Shown here one piece after another: positions 1 through 6,143 of a stretch of DNA of 7,188 bases. Numbering within the stretch: the stretch's first letter is position 1; each line of letters starts with the position of its first letter. The notes under the pieces were generated by a model. That model saw only the letters and a program-made list of their open reading frames with translations, was not told the DNA's origin and did not search any database. The DNA is from an uncultured Lentisphaeria bacterium (GTDB taxonomy: Bacteria; Verrucomicrobiota; Lentisphaeria; JABSQK01; CAJWLW01), in contig CAJWLW010000254.1 in the NCBI GenBank assembly GCA_913042885.1, positions 1 to 7,188 of the forward strand, written 5' to 3'. The translations under genes and the position numbers were made by a program.

Positions 1-145
1 GGCGCAGATCGATCTTGTACTTCTTGAGGATCTCCGGCGGTGGCATTTCTTCGTCGGCGACAGCGGCGGAACTTGCCGCCAAAACGGCTAAAATAATGGT
101 GCACGAGGCAAACAGTCGGGGGGCAGTTCGGAACTTTCTCTTCAT
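1..145 (-). CDS. N-terminus of an exported protein of unknown function (partial)
   Basis: The reading frame starts at the ATG complementary to 143-145 and runs off the left edge; 48 codons are visible. Residues 1-30 form a typical Sec signal peptide: a basic start (MKRKFR), a hydrophobic core (IILAVLAA) and a small-residue end with a likely cleavage after AVA, just before DEEMPPPE. The mature part begins acidic and proline-rich, then reads EILKKYKIDLR. A periplasmic or secreted product is therefore likely. Nothing in the visible part identifies a family. No good Shine-Dalgarno sequence precedes the ATG, so the start rests on the signal peptide. A candidate promoter lies about 45 bases upstream (189-216). 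Confidence 0.7.
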   Translation of the reverse strand, partial: MKRKFRTAPRLFASCTIILAVLAASSAAVADEEMPPPEILKKYKIDLR

Positions 146-399
146 ATGGGGAGGCTGGGTTGTGAGGTGATTGACCCGCATTGCGGATACTATAGGGCAG
201 AATACCCATGCAGCAAAGCAGCAGCCCCGGACCTTGCTGCGGTTGACACACAAACGCCTTTTCTACATCTGTGACGCGGTTCGGCATCGATTTATTCAAC
301 TTCCAGGGACCGGCTCACAAAGGCATGTGTCGTTGGCGGCACAAGGTAATATCGCGATCAGGACTGTCGCGCACCTGCTGTCCGGGGCCCAATTACAGA
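146..399. other. Gene-free stretch with no recognisable coding content
   Basis: Between the exported-protein start and the threonine aldolase remnant I see no credible gene on either strand. It holds the candidate promoter at 189-216. The short plus-strand frames crossing it have no ribosome-binding site and no recognisable protein features. It is the place where the missing part of the aldolase gene would have been. Confidence 0.5.
189..216 (-). promoter_or_regulatory. Candidate sigma70-type promoter for the exported-protein gene
   Basis: Read on the minus strand, TTGCTG (216-211) and TATAGT (194-189) are separated by 16 bases. The -10 matches the consensus at 5 of 6 positions and the -35 at 4 of 6. 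Transcription from here would start near 182 and give a leader of roughly 35-40 bases before the ATG at 145. The -10 hexamer is the same as in the better promoter at 3629-3656. Prediction by eye only. Confidence 0.35.
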
Positions 400-591
400 T
401 TAGCCTCGAGACAGTGCTGTGGGGATTTCGTCGAGGGCGGCTTCTTTACCGAGGATTTCGGCGGTCGTCTCTTCGAGCGCCTGGACGGTGGGGTCTTCTC
501 GGTAGCAGTTGTCGCCAACTGCGGCGGCCGCGATGGCAAGGCGCGTGCCTTCGGTAGGTTGGGTCAGGGTGTCGCTGCGCAGGTCAATCAT
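400..591 (-). pseudogene. Truncated N-terminal remnant of threonine aldolase
   Basis: The 63-codon frame begins [17 protein letters not shown] and continues through [17 protein letters not shown] to EILGKEAAL. These are the hallmark N-terminal motifs of PLP-dependent L-threonine / L-allo-threonine aldolases (beta-eliminating lyase family), which cleave threonine to glycine and acetaldehyde. The family normally continues with a phosphate-binding segment of the VPSGTM type and totals about 340 residues. Here similarity stops after KEAAL, the frame reads [10 protein letters not shown] and then ends. The PLP lysine and nearly all of the fold are missing, and I found no recognisable continuation in the other minus frames down to about 240. 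The start has no convincing Shine-Dalgarno and lies downstream of a terminator-like hairpin. A decayed or rearranged gene is the best reading; a misassembly is possible. Confidence 0.75.
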
Positions 592-617
592 TTATAGGGC
601 CGGCTTACAAGGTCAAG

Positions 618-657
618 AAAAAATCCTGGTGCCGGCGCTTTGGCGAATTGCCGGTAC
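618..657 (-). terminator. Terminator-like hairpin after the sialidase-like gene
   Basis: On the minus strand, starting 6 bases past the stop codon, GTACCGGC (657-650) can pair with GCCGGCAC (636-629) with one A-C mismatch, and the intervening 13 bases form the loop. Five bases later comes a run of six T (623-618). The gap between stem and T-run makes it an imperfect intrinsic terminator, but its position directly after the gene is right. Confidence 0.5.
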
Positions 658-663
658 GCGAGA

Positions 664-1785
664 TCACTCCGGCAGTTGCCAGCGCGACCACAGCAGCGAA
701 CACCGATAGTCTCCAGGCACTTTCTGATAGTAGACGGAAAACAGGCTGCCGTCGCCCATTTCAACGGTCGAGGGATAGCCAAGATCCCAATCCGGGCCGT
801 CGTCGCGAAGAATGATGTCGTGGTCCCAGGTCGCGCCCTCGTCATTACTGATGGCGACACGCTGTCCGAACGGCACCAGACGATAGCCGTAACTCAAAAT
901 CAATGCACCGGATGAATGGCGTAACAGGTGCGGCGGCGAACCATGAAAATTCAGCGGCTTCGGGATCGACCAGTTTTCCCCACCATCCGTCGATTCCGAC
1001 TGCATCATGCTGAAAGCCAGAACGCCCGCTTGGCCAAGGTCGCCTTCGACTCGTTCCATGCAGATCAGTTTGCCCGAGGGCAGTTCGACAACATGCGGTT
1101 CAGTGTAATTGCGTGATTGCGTTTTCGCATACAGCGGCACCTCGCCGACTACTGTCCAGGTAAGGCCATTGTCACTGCTGCGCGCGGCGCTTACCCCGCT
1201 GTTGTCGAGTTCGTCCCGGTCGGCCATGAAACGATTGCCGACGTATACGAGGTCGCCGTCACGAAGTTTAATCGGGCCGTGTGGTGTGTACAGCGGCACG
1301 CGCACCTTGTCGCTCCAGGTTTCCCCGCCGTCCGCGCTGAGCATGATCCACGATCCAAGATGCGGCGCGGCGACAGCGTCAGTGAGTGCGTCAAGCGTCG
1401 TTGTCCAGCTGTCCACTTCGGCATTGCCAACCAGATCGATGAACGACTGTTTTATTTCCGGGTCCTCCAGCTGGAGACGATTGTTGACACTGGCCCAGCT
1501 CAAAAGAACATTTCCACCGCCCAGGTCGAGTACGCCGACGTCACGGTCGTCGAGCGGCGACTCGTGGATGACACGCGGTGGCGACCACGTGTGTCCGTCG
1601 TCCTTGCTGGTGTTCAACACGGTCTTGCCATACGGGCAGATGTGTTCGGAGCGCAGTCCGGAGCTGCCGACAAGCAGCGTGCCGTTATCCAAACGTTCAA
1701 CGCTCGGCCAGCCGAAGTAACCGAAGTCATCGCCCGGCAGTTGGCAGACGATGCCGTGTTCAGCGGATAAATGTTTTGCAGTCAT
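664..1785 (-). CDS. Sialidase-like (BNR/Asp-box) six-bladed beta-propeller protein
   Basis: The 373-residue product carries five Asp boxes (S-x-D-x-G-x-T-W type) at about residues 60-67, 150-157, 203-210, 265-272 (ENW variant) and 313-320. This is the signature of the sialidase/neuraminidase propeller fold. Other segments typical of the family are WPSVERLDNGTLLV (27-40), DDRDVGVLDL (79-88), TEPHVVELPSGKL (228-240) and DLGYPSTVEMGDGSL (334-348), the last followed by a Tyr pair at 352-353. The family includes exo-sialidases and many glycosidase-like proteins of unknown substrate, so hydrolysis of a glycoside is likely but sialic acid is not proven. There is no signal peptide, so the protein probably works in the cytoplasm, unlike many bacterial sialidases. 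The ATG at 1785 is preceded by GCAGGA at good spacing. It is the last gene of the leftward set, 199 bases after the acyltransferase gene. Confidence 0.85.
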   Translation of the reverse strand: MTAKHLSAEHGIVCQLPGDDFGYFGWPSVERLDNGTLLVGSSGLRSEHICPYGKTVLNTSKDDGHTWSPPRVIHESPLDDRDVGVLDLGGGNVLLSWASVNNRLQLEDPEIKQSFIDLVGNAEVDSWTTTLDALTDAVAAPHLGSWIMLSADGGETWSDKVRVPLYTPHGPIKLRDGDLVYVGNRFMADRDELDNSGVSAARSSDNGLTWTVVGEVPLYAKTQSRNYTEPHVVELPSGKLICMERVEGDLGQAGVLAFSMMQSESTDGGENWSIPKPLNFHGSPPHLLRHSSGALILSYGYRLVPFGQRVAISNDEGATWDHDIILRDDGPDWDLGYPSTVEMGDGSLFSVYYQKVPGDYRCSLLWSRWQLPE

Positions 1786-1984
1786 GTCATTCCTGCGATT
1801 CTGATGTGAGGAAAAAAACTACCGTCGGGCCGGTCTGCGGGGTTCGGCGGATCAGCCCTTGGCGTAAGTAGGCACAGTATGCGCGAGTACACACTAATAG
1901 TGTTGGCTATTACTTTCAACGCACCGTTGGATTCCGGCGATCGCGAGTCGGCGTGCAGATGCTGCGCCGAGTCGACAGAGAATA
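1786..1984. other. Intergenic leader of the sialidase-like gene with a small palindrome
   Basis: This 199-base gap separates two genes on the same strand and may hold a promoter for the sialidase-like gene. A perfect ACACTA-A-TAGTGT palindrome sits at 1891-1903 and could be an operator half-site pair. Short palindromes like this also arise by chance. A minus-strand run of seven T lies at 1818-1812 without a strong stem before it. I found no convincing -35/-10 pair and no gene; the 68-codon minus frame crossing the gap has no family features. Confidence 0.35.
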
Positions 1985-2707
1985 TCACTTTTCATCGCTT
2001 CGCCACTGTTCTGGCCAGTCAGCCGGCCAGTCGACGGTGTCCAAGTCGGGTGTTTCCGGATGCCACAGATCGATCTCCTGAATCGTCAACACTCGGTCAT
2101 TCGGCTTATCCAGTTGCTCGGGCAAGGGTTCGATCCGTCCGGGGCAACCCTTGACCAGACTGCGCGGCGGCACGTCGCAGGCGACCACCGCACCCGCAGC
2201 GATGAAGCTGCACGCACCGATCGTTATTTCCGGCAGAATCGTGCAGCCACCACCGATCATCACGTTGTCTTCGATCGTTGCGCCGCGCGGCGTCGGGATG
2301 TCCGGCAGACGGCCGGGATAGGTGCTGTTGAGGAAGATTACACCTGGACCAACGAACACGTGATCGCCGAACCAGGTCCGGCTCGGCACGTAGACATGTG
2401 ACATCAGGCGCACCCCTGTTCCCATGCGGATGCCGCCCTCGAGCGTCGAGCCGTTGCATAGCGTGCAGTAGTCGCCGACCCGCACTTTGGCGCGGATGAC
2501 AGCGTTGTGGCCGGACTGGAAATAGTCGCCCAGCTCGACGTCGCCGTAGATGATCGTACCGCGACGCAGGATGCTGTTTTTCCCGATCCGTGCCGGTCCG
2601 CAGTCCGGGTGATAACGGAAGCCGACAACTGCACCGGGCTCGATTATCGTACCTTCACCTATGGTGTTGTCCGGGTGCGATTGACTGTCGGTCGTTGTTG
2701 TTGCCAT
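1985..2707 (-). CDS. Left-handed beta-helix (hexapeptide-repeat) acyltransferase
   Basis: The 240-residue protein is dominated by hexapeptide repeats from about residue 14 to 185 (IGEGTIIEPGAVVG, IGKNSILRRGTIIYG, VFVGPGVIF, IEDNVMIGGG and others). This is the left-handed beta-helix of acetyl/acyl-CoA-dependent transferases that act as trimers on sugars or nucleotide sugars. His104 in MSHVYV is the likely catalytic base by analogy with WbpD/PglD-like enzymes. Segment 179-191 (VPPRSLVKGCPGR) is the usual closing turn, and a Trp-rich acidic tail of about 50 residues follows. It lacks the N-terminal nucleotide-binding domain of NeuD/PglD. I place the start at the ATG at 2707 because AAGGGG lies just ahead of it; an in-frame ATG at 2719 would add four residues but has a weaker leader. 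It lies 27 bases after the aldolase stop, so the two are probably cotranscribed. The acceptor sugar is unknown. Confidence 0.85.
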   Translation of the reverse strand: MATTTTDSQSHPDNTIGEGTIIEPGAVVGFRYHPDCGPARIGKNSILRRGTIIYGDVELGDYFQSGHNAVIRAKVRVGDYCTLCNGSTLEGGIRMGTGVRLMSHVYVPSRTWFGDHVFVGPGVIFLNSTYPGRLPDIPTPRGATIEDNVMIGGGCTILPEITIGACSFIAAGAVVACDVPPRSLVKGCPGRIEPLPEQLDKPNDRVLTIQEIDLWHPETPDLDTVDWPADWPEQWRSDEK

Positions 2708-2734
2708 ATCCCCTTCCATTTCGGTGCCTGCGTT

Positions 2735-3493
2735 CTACACTGCGCGGATTGCCTTTGCCGTGTTGCCCAGCAATTGGTACAACATTATCGCGGGTTCGCC
2801 CGCGCAGATGAAATGGTAGCCTTCCTTGCGCAGTGCGACACCGTCGCCGATACGCCACATCGCCTTGCCGGCCTTGTCTGCGGCAGTCCTGAGCAGGATC
2901 ATAGCTTCCTGATGCTTCGGATGATCCGGATCCCAGAGGACGCCGAGCCTGGCGGCAAGGTCGTATGGGCCGACGCCCAGCGCGGTGACGATTTCGTGCT
3001 GCGCGATCGCATCGACGTTCTCCAGACCCTTCAGACTTTCGATCTGCGGAATAATGATCAGGTCATCCTCGACTTCCGTCTTCCAGTTTTCGTAATGAAA
3101 ATCGCTCACCCACATGTTGCCGGAGCCGCCCGGCCGTCGATTACCACGTGGCGGCATGTAAATTCCCTGCTGCACTTCGTCGAGCATCGCGGCATCCTCG
3201 ATCATCGGCAGCAGCAGGCCGCATGGCCCGAGGTCCATGACTGTGCGGATCGAGTTGACATCGGTCTTTTGCGGCCGGACCAGTATCGGGAAATCAGCCA
3301 TCCGCCCGATGGCACAAATATCGGCGACCAGCGCGTGGCCGTGGTCCTTGTGTTCCAGGTCGGCGATCAGATAGTCATAGCCCTGGGCGATTGCGGACTC
3401 CACGAGCTCGACCCACAGCTGAAACGTTGCCAGCAAGCCGATCGTCGGTTCCTTGTTACTCAGTTTCTCCTTGAGAATCTTTGCTGCCTTCAT
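2735..3493 (-). CDS. HpcH/HpaI family 2-oxo-acid (class II) aldolase
   Basis: The 252-residue length and motifs fit the HpcH/HpaI aldolase/citrate lyase family, metal-dependent class II aldolases that split 2-keto-3-deoxy acids into pyruvate and an aldehyde. Visible elements are DLEH (45-48; His48 the likely catalytic base), VRPQ with Arg73, PQIES with Glu152 as metal ligand, and LGVGPYDLAARLG with Asp178 as second metal ligand. The insert YMPPRGNRRPGG (112-123) takes the place of the family's PP-x-G-x-R loop. Known members act on 4-hydroxy-2-oxoheptanedioate, 2-keto-3-deoxyrhamnonate or ketodeoxyglucarate; sequence alone does not choose between them. It is the first gene of the leftward set and starts 45 bases from the large inverted repeat. 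The leader is odd: GAGG lies 10 bases from the ATG, and a two-codon ATG-GCA-TAG mini-frame directly abuts the start, in frame. Confidence 0.88.
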   Translation of the reverse strand: MKAAKILKEKLSNKEPTIGLLATFQLWVELVESAIAQGYDYLIADLEHKDHGHALVADICAIGRMADFPILVRPQKTDVNSIRTVMDLGPCGLLLPMIEDAAMLDEVQQGIYMPPRGNRRPGGSGNMWVSDFHYENWKTEVEDDLIIIPQIESLKGLENVDAIAQHEIVTALGVGPYDLAARLGVLWDPDHPKHQEAMILLRTAADKAGKAMWRIGDGVALRKEGYHFICAGEPAIMLYQLLGNTAKAIRAV

Positions 3494-3537
3494 CTATGCC
3501 ATGCCTCATTTGGATGTGTTTAGACAATCAGTGACAA

Positions 3538-3571
3538 GTTGTAATTCGCCGAAAATGCGGCGAATTACAAC
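3538..3571. promoter_or_regulatory. Perfect 14-bp inverted repeat between divergent operons (candidate operator)
   Basis: GTTGTAATTCGCCG (3538-3551) and its exact complement CGGCGAATTACAAC (3558-3571) flank the 6-base centre AAAATG. Both flanking genes point away from it, so it is not terminating either of them. The likely role is a binding site for a dimeric regulator acting on the leftward aldolase gene (start 45 bases away), the rightward operon (promoter -35 about 58 bases away), or both. No regulator gene is in the window. A hairpin in a leader RNA is the alternative. Confidence 0.6.
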
Positions 3572-3628
3572 AGTATCTGGCGTTGATTGAATATCCACTG
3601 AAAATTTTCACCAACAGTTCCAGGCGGA

Positions 3629-3656
3629 TTGGCACGCTTAGCATCTGCTGTATAGT
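3629..3656 (+). promoter_or_regulatory. Sigma70-type promoter of the corrinoid methyltransferase operon
   Basis: TTGGCA (3629-3634) and TATAGT (3651-3656) each match the consensus at 5 of 6 positions, with a 16-base spacer. Transcription would start near 3663 and give a leader of about 22 bases ending in CGGAGG before the ATG at 3685. This location also argues against the in-frame ATG at 3583, which would put the promoter inside the coding region. Confidence 0.6.
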
Positions 3657-3684
3657 AACTTATGAGCAGGATAACGGAGGTTTC

Positions 3685-4314
3685 ATGGCCCAGACGCTCG
3701 ATATTGGAATACGCATTGAACTCGTCTCGATGGATCGTCACTTCCACGACATTTCCTTAGGCTTATACCGCCTGGACGGAAATGATGGTGCCGAATTCCT
3801 CGTGCACAGCTACAGCGGGCTTGCGGGTGTGCCCGTGCGTGTTGCGTTCGTTACCGAGGCGATGAAAACCATGGGCGGCCTTGTTGCTGCCGAAAACGGG
3901 CGCCTGCGATTCCCCTGCGGGAGTGAACACAACCGTGGCGTGCGCCGGGTTTTTCTGGACATTTGCAAACTGGTCCCCGACGGACCGCCGGCCGCTCGGG
4001 AACTCAATGTTTTTGATCAGAAAGCCGATGCTACGGTCACAGTAACTTCATACGCTGGCGGCCGTTATACGTTTGCCGCGGACAAGGATACTGACAAAGC
4101 GACGATGCGCACCGGTGCCATCGCCAACGGCATTGTCAAGCTTGCCGAGACGACCTTGGAGGACGATACCACGGTCAGTTTTGATTGCGGTCACAGTCAC
4201 GATGTTCTGGTTGCCCAGCTGTTGCCGCGGGCGATCAACGTGCGTGCCGTGGTGCGCGAGCAGGAAGCAGCAGCAAGCCGTGGAGTTCTGGCCTCACCGA
4301 GCCAACAGGAGTAA
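3685..4314 (+). CDS. Uncharacterised 209-aa protein, first gene of the corrinoid methyltransferase operon
   Basis: I do not recognise the family. The product begins MAQTLDIGIRIELVSMD and looks like a soluble alpha/beta protein with no signal peptide, membrane segment or evident helix-turn-helix. Cysteine/histidine clusters are notable: HFH at 19-21, FPCGSEH (76-82, Cys78 and His82) and FDCGHSHD (166-173, Cys168, His170, His172); these could bind a metal, but that is inference. The start at 3685 is chosen because GGAGG lies four bases before it and a promoter lies between it and the upstream in-frame ATG at 3583. The stop is five bases before the methyltransferase ATG, whose ribosome-binding site overlaps this gene's end, so the two are almost certainly translated together. 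A role in substrate handling, or as an accessory or regulatory subunit of the methyl-transfer system, is plausible. Confidence 0.75.
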   Translation: MAQTLDIGIRIELVSMDRHFHDISLGLYRLDGNDGAEFLVHSYSGLAGVPVRVAFVTEAMKTMGGLVAAENGRLRFPCGSEHNRGVRRVFLDICKLVPDGPPAARELNVFDQKADATVTVTSYAGGRYTFAADKDTDKATMRTGAIANGIVKLAETTLEDDTTVSFDCGHSHDVLVAQLLPRAINVRAVVREQEAAASRGVLASPSQQE

Positions 4315-4319
4315 GGGAT

Positions 4320-5357
4320 ATGGCAGATGCAATCAAACCAATGACTAGCCGGCAGCGTGTTCTGGCCGCTTTGAATCGGGAGCCGGTCGATCGCACCCCG
4401 GTCTGCAACCCGACGTCGGTGGCGACGGTCGAGTTGATGGACCTGGTGGACGCACCTTTTCCGCAAGCCAACCGGGAACCCGAACTGATGGCGCGCCTGG
4501 CAGCCACCGGTTATACCGAGCTCGGGTTCGACACGATTATGCCCGTTTTTACTATCATCCAGGAATCTTCCGCCATGGGCTGCAAGATCCAGTGGGAACA
4601 GAAGGACAACTGGCCGACGGTCAAGATGCGTGAGCCCATCTGGGAAACAGCGGACGATATCAAGATTCCGGCGGACCTGTGCACGCATCCCGATACGAAG
4701 TGCGTCACCGAGGCGATCAAAATCCTGCGCAAGGAATACGGTGACGAGGTGGCGATCATCGGTAAGACCATGGGGCCGTGGTCGATGGGCTACCATTGTT
4801 TTGGTGTCGAGCCGTTCCTGCTCCTCTCCCTCGACGACCCGGGCAAGACCAAGCTGTGCCTGGACCGCATGAAAGAGGCAACCGTCGATTTCGGCATCGC
4901 CCAGGCGGAAGCCGGTGCGGACGCCATAACCCTGCCGGACCATGCCACCGGCGACCTGGTCAGCGGCGAGTACTATGAACGCTACCTGCGCGACCTGCAT
5001 ATCGAGTTCGCCGAGCGCATCCCGATCCCGATCATCCTGCACATCTGCGGCCGTACTGTCGACCGCATGGAGTACATCGCGCAGACAGGGATGCATGCGT
5101 TCCACTACGATTCGAAGAACAAGCCGGCGGAGTCCATGGCGATTGTCGGTGATCGCATTTCACTGGTCGGCAACATCAACAATCCGGAGACCCTCTTTTC
5201 AAAGGGCCCGGAGGAAGTGAGTGCCGAAGTCATAGAAAACCTCGAGGCGGGCGTACAACTGGTTGGGCCTGAGTGCGCCATCCCGCTGCAGACTGCCGTT
5301 GAAAACCTCAAAGCCATTCCTCAGACCGTACGTGACTGGCATAAGAACGTCGCCTGA
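4320..5357 (+). CDS. MtaA/CmuA-type corrinoid methyltransferase (UroD superfamily)
   Basis: The 345-residue protein is a uroporphyrinogen-decarboxylase-fold methyltransferase of the MtaA/CmuA group. These zinc enzymes move methyl groups between a corrinoid protein and a thiol or other methyl donor or acceptor. The opening MTSRQRVLAALNREPVDRTP (8-27) is the family's characteristic N-terminus. The zinc site is complete: His241-x-Cys243 in LHICGRT (240-246) and Cys319 in GPECAIPLQT (316-325). Other typical segments are GADAITLPDHATG (199-211) and SLVGNINNPETL (281-292). The ATG at 4320 follows AGGAGTAAGGGAT; longer in-frame starts would run into the preceding gene. Followed by the corrinoid protein gene 26 bases on, it is the catalytic partner of that protein. 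Whether it acts as substrate methyltransferase (as in methyl-ether or methyl-halide systems) or as the second methyltransferase passing methyl onward cannot be decided here, because no other methyltransferase is in view. Confidence 0.92.
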   Translation: MADAIKPMTSRQRVLAALNREPVDRTPVCNPTSVATVELMDLVDAPFPQANREPELMARLAATGYTELGFDTIMPVFTIIQESSAMGCKIQWEQKDNWPTVKMREPIWETADDIKIPADLCTHPDTKCVTEAIKILRKEYGDEVAIIGKTMGPWSMGYHCFGVEPFLLLSLDDPGKTKLCLDRMKEATVDFGIAQAEAGADAITLPDHATGDLVSGEYYERYLRDLHIEFAERIPIPIILHICGRTVDRMEYIAQTGMHAFHYDSKNKPAESMAIVGDRISLVGNINNPETLFSKGPEEVSAEVIENLEAGVQLVGPECAIPLQTAVENLKAIPQTVRDWHKNVA

Positions 5358-5383
5358 ACAGCGACCCATGAAGGAGCTTCCGG

Positions 5384-6139
5384 ATGGCCGAGATCGGTGA
5401 TATTGCCAACGCTTTCATACGCAGCGAGATCGAGGAGTTTCTCGAGCGCCCCCAAGAGATCGAGCGCATGGTCAACATGTTCTCTGCCGCCAGTGAACGG
5501 ATGCAGAACATCGCGGCGGCGCTGATCGACGGGGACAATGGCGCCTGCGACGAACTGACCAAGCAGGCTCTGGCCGATGGAGTCACTGCCCTCGAAATCA
5601 TGGATGACGGCTTGATCTCTGGCATGGGCATTGTCGGGATCAAGTTCCGCGAGAATTTCATTTTCGTCCCCGAAGTTCTTGCCTGCGCCCGTGCCATGAA
5701 GGCTGGCATGGCTTATATCGAGCCGATCCTGTCCGCCTCCGGCGTCGAGCCGGTCGGCGTAGCCGTCATGGGAACGGTCAAAGGCGATCTGCACGATATC
5801 GGCAAGAACCTTTGCATCATGATGCTGCGCGGCTCCGGTTTCGTCGTTCACGATCTCGGCGTCGATGTTTCGCCCGATGATTTCATAGAAGCGATTGAAG
5901 AACACAAGGCGCCGTTGCTGGGTATGTCCGCGTTGTTGACGACGACTATGCCTAACATGGGACTGACGATCGAGGCATTCATCGACGAAGGACTGCGCGA
6001 CGACCTGAGGATCATGGTCGGCGGTGCGCCGGTCACCCAGGAATTTGCCGACGACATGGGGGCCGACGGTTACGGCAAGGATGCCATGGCCTGCGTCGAG
6101 CTGGCCCGCAGCCTGATGGCCGAAATCAAAGCAGAGTAG
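5384..6139 (+). CDS. Corrinoid (cobalamin-binding) methyl-carrier protein
   Basis: The 251-residue protein carries the methyl group on a corrinoid cobalt. Residues from about 39 to 118 form the helical B12-binding cap, ending in KFRENFIFVPEVLACARAMKAG (87-108). The Rossmann-like B12 domain follows, with GTVKGDLHDIGKN (130-142), where Asp135-x-His137-x-x-Gly140 is the base-off/His-on motif and His137 the lower cobalt ligand. Then come the Ser182-Leu motif in GMSALLTTTM and the GG at 213-214 (MVGGAPVT) that lines the nucleotide tail. The first 38 or so residues (MAEIGDIANAFIRSEIEEF...) extend beyond the usual cap start and are acidic and helical. AAGGAG lies seven bases before the ATG. It sits between its methyltransferase and, after a small gene, its reductive activator. 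Related to MtaC/MtbC/MttC-type proteins; the start of each domain is estimated by eye. Confidence 0.93.
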   Translation: MAEIGDIANAFIRSEIEEFLERPQEIERMVNMFSAASERMQNIAAALIDGDNGACDELTKQALADGVTALEIMDDGLISGMGIVGIKFRENFIFVPEVLACARAMKAGMAYIEPILSASGVEPVGVAVMGTVKGDLHDIGKNLCIMMLRGSGFVVHDLGVDVSPDDFIEAIEEHKAPLLGMSALLTTTMPNMGLTIEAFIDEGLRDDLRIMVGGAPVTQEFADDMGADGYGKDAMACVELARSLMAEIKAE

Positions 6140-6143
6140 GTCA

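Noticed and set aside
1109..1770. Overlapping plus-strand frames opposite the sialidase-like gene
   Set aside because: Five regularly spaced Asp boxes on the minus strand identify the real coding frame; the plus frames are low-complexity shadows.
1782..1988. 68-codon minus-strand frame filling the gap between the acyltransferase and sialidase-like genes
   Set aside because: It overlaps both neighbours' ends, has no Shine-Dalgarno sequence and no recognisable composition or motif.
2507..3523. Plus-strand open frame of 338 codons across the aldolase and acyltransferase genes
   Set aside because: It is antisense to two genes with clear family motifs and spans their intergenic gap; the translation is not protein-like.
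3583..3684. Upstream in-frame start that would add 34 residues to the 209-aa protein
   Set aside because: A strong promoter (3629-3656) and a GGAGG site before 3685 place the start at 3685; the extension lacks a ribosome-binding site.
4197..5105. Long minus-strand open frame (302 codons) opposite the methyltransferase gene
   Set aside because: It is antisense to a gene with an intact zinc site and family motifs; its translation shows no family features and it has no ribosome-binding site.
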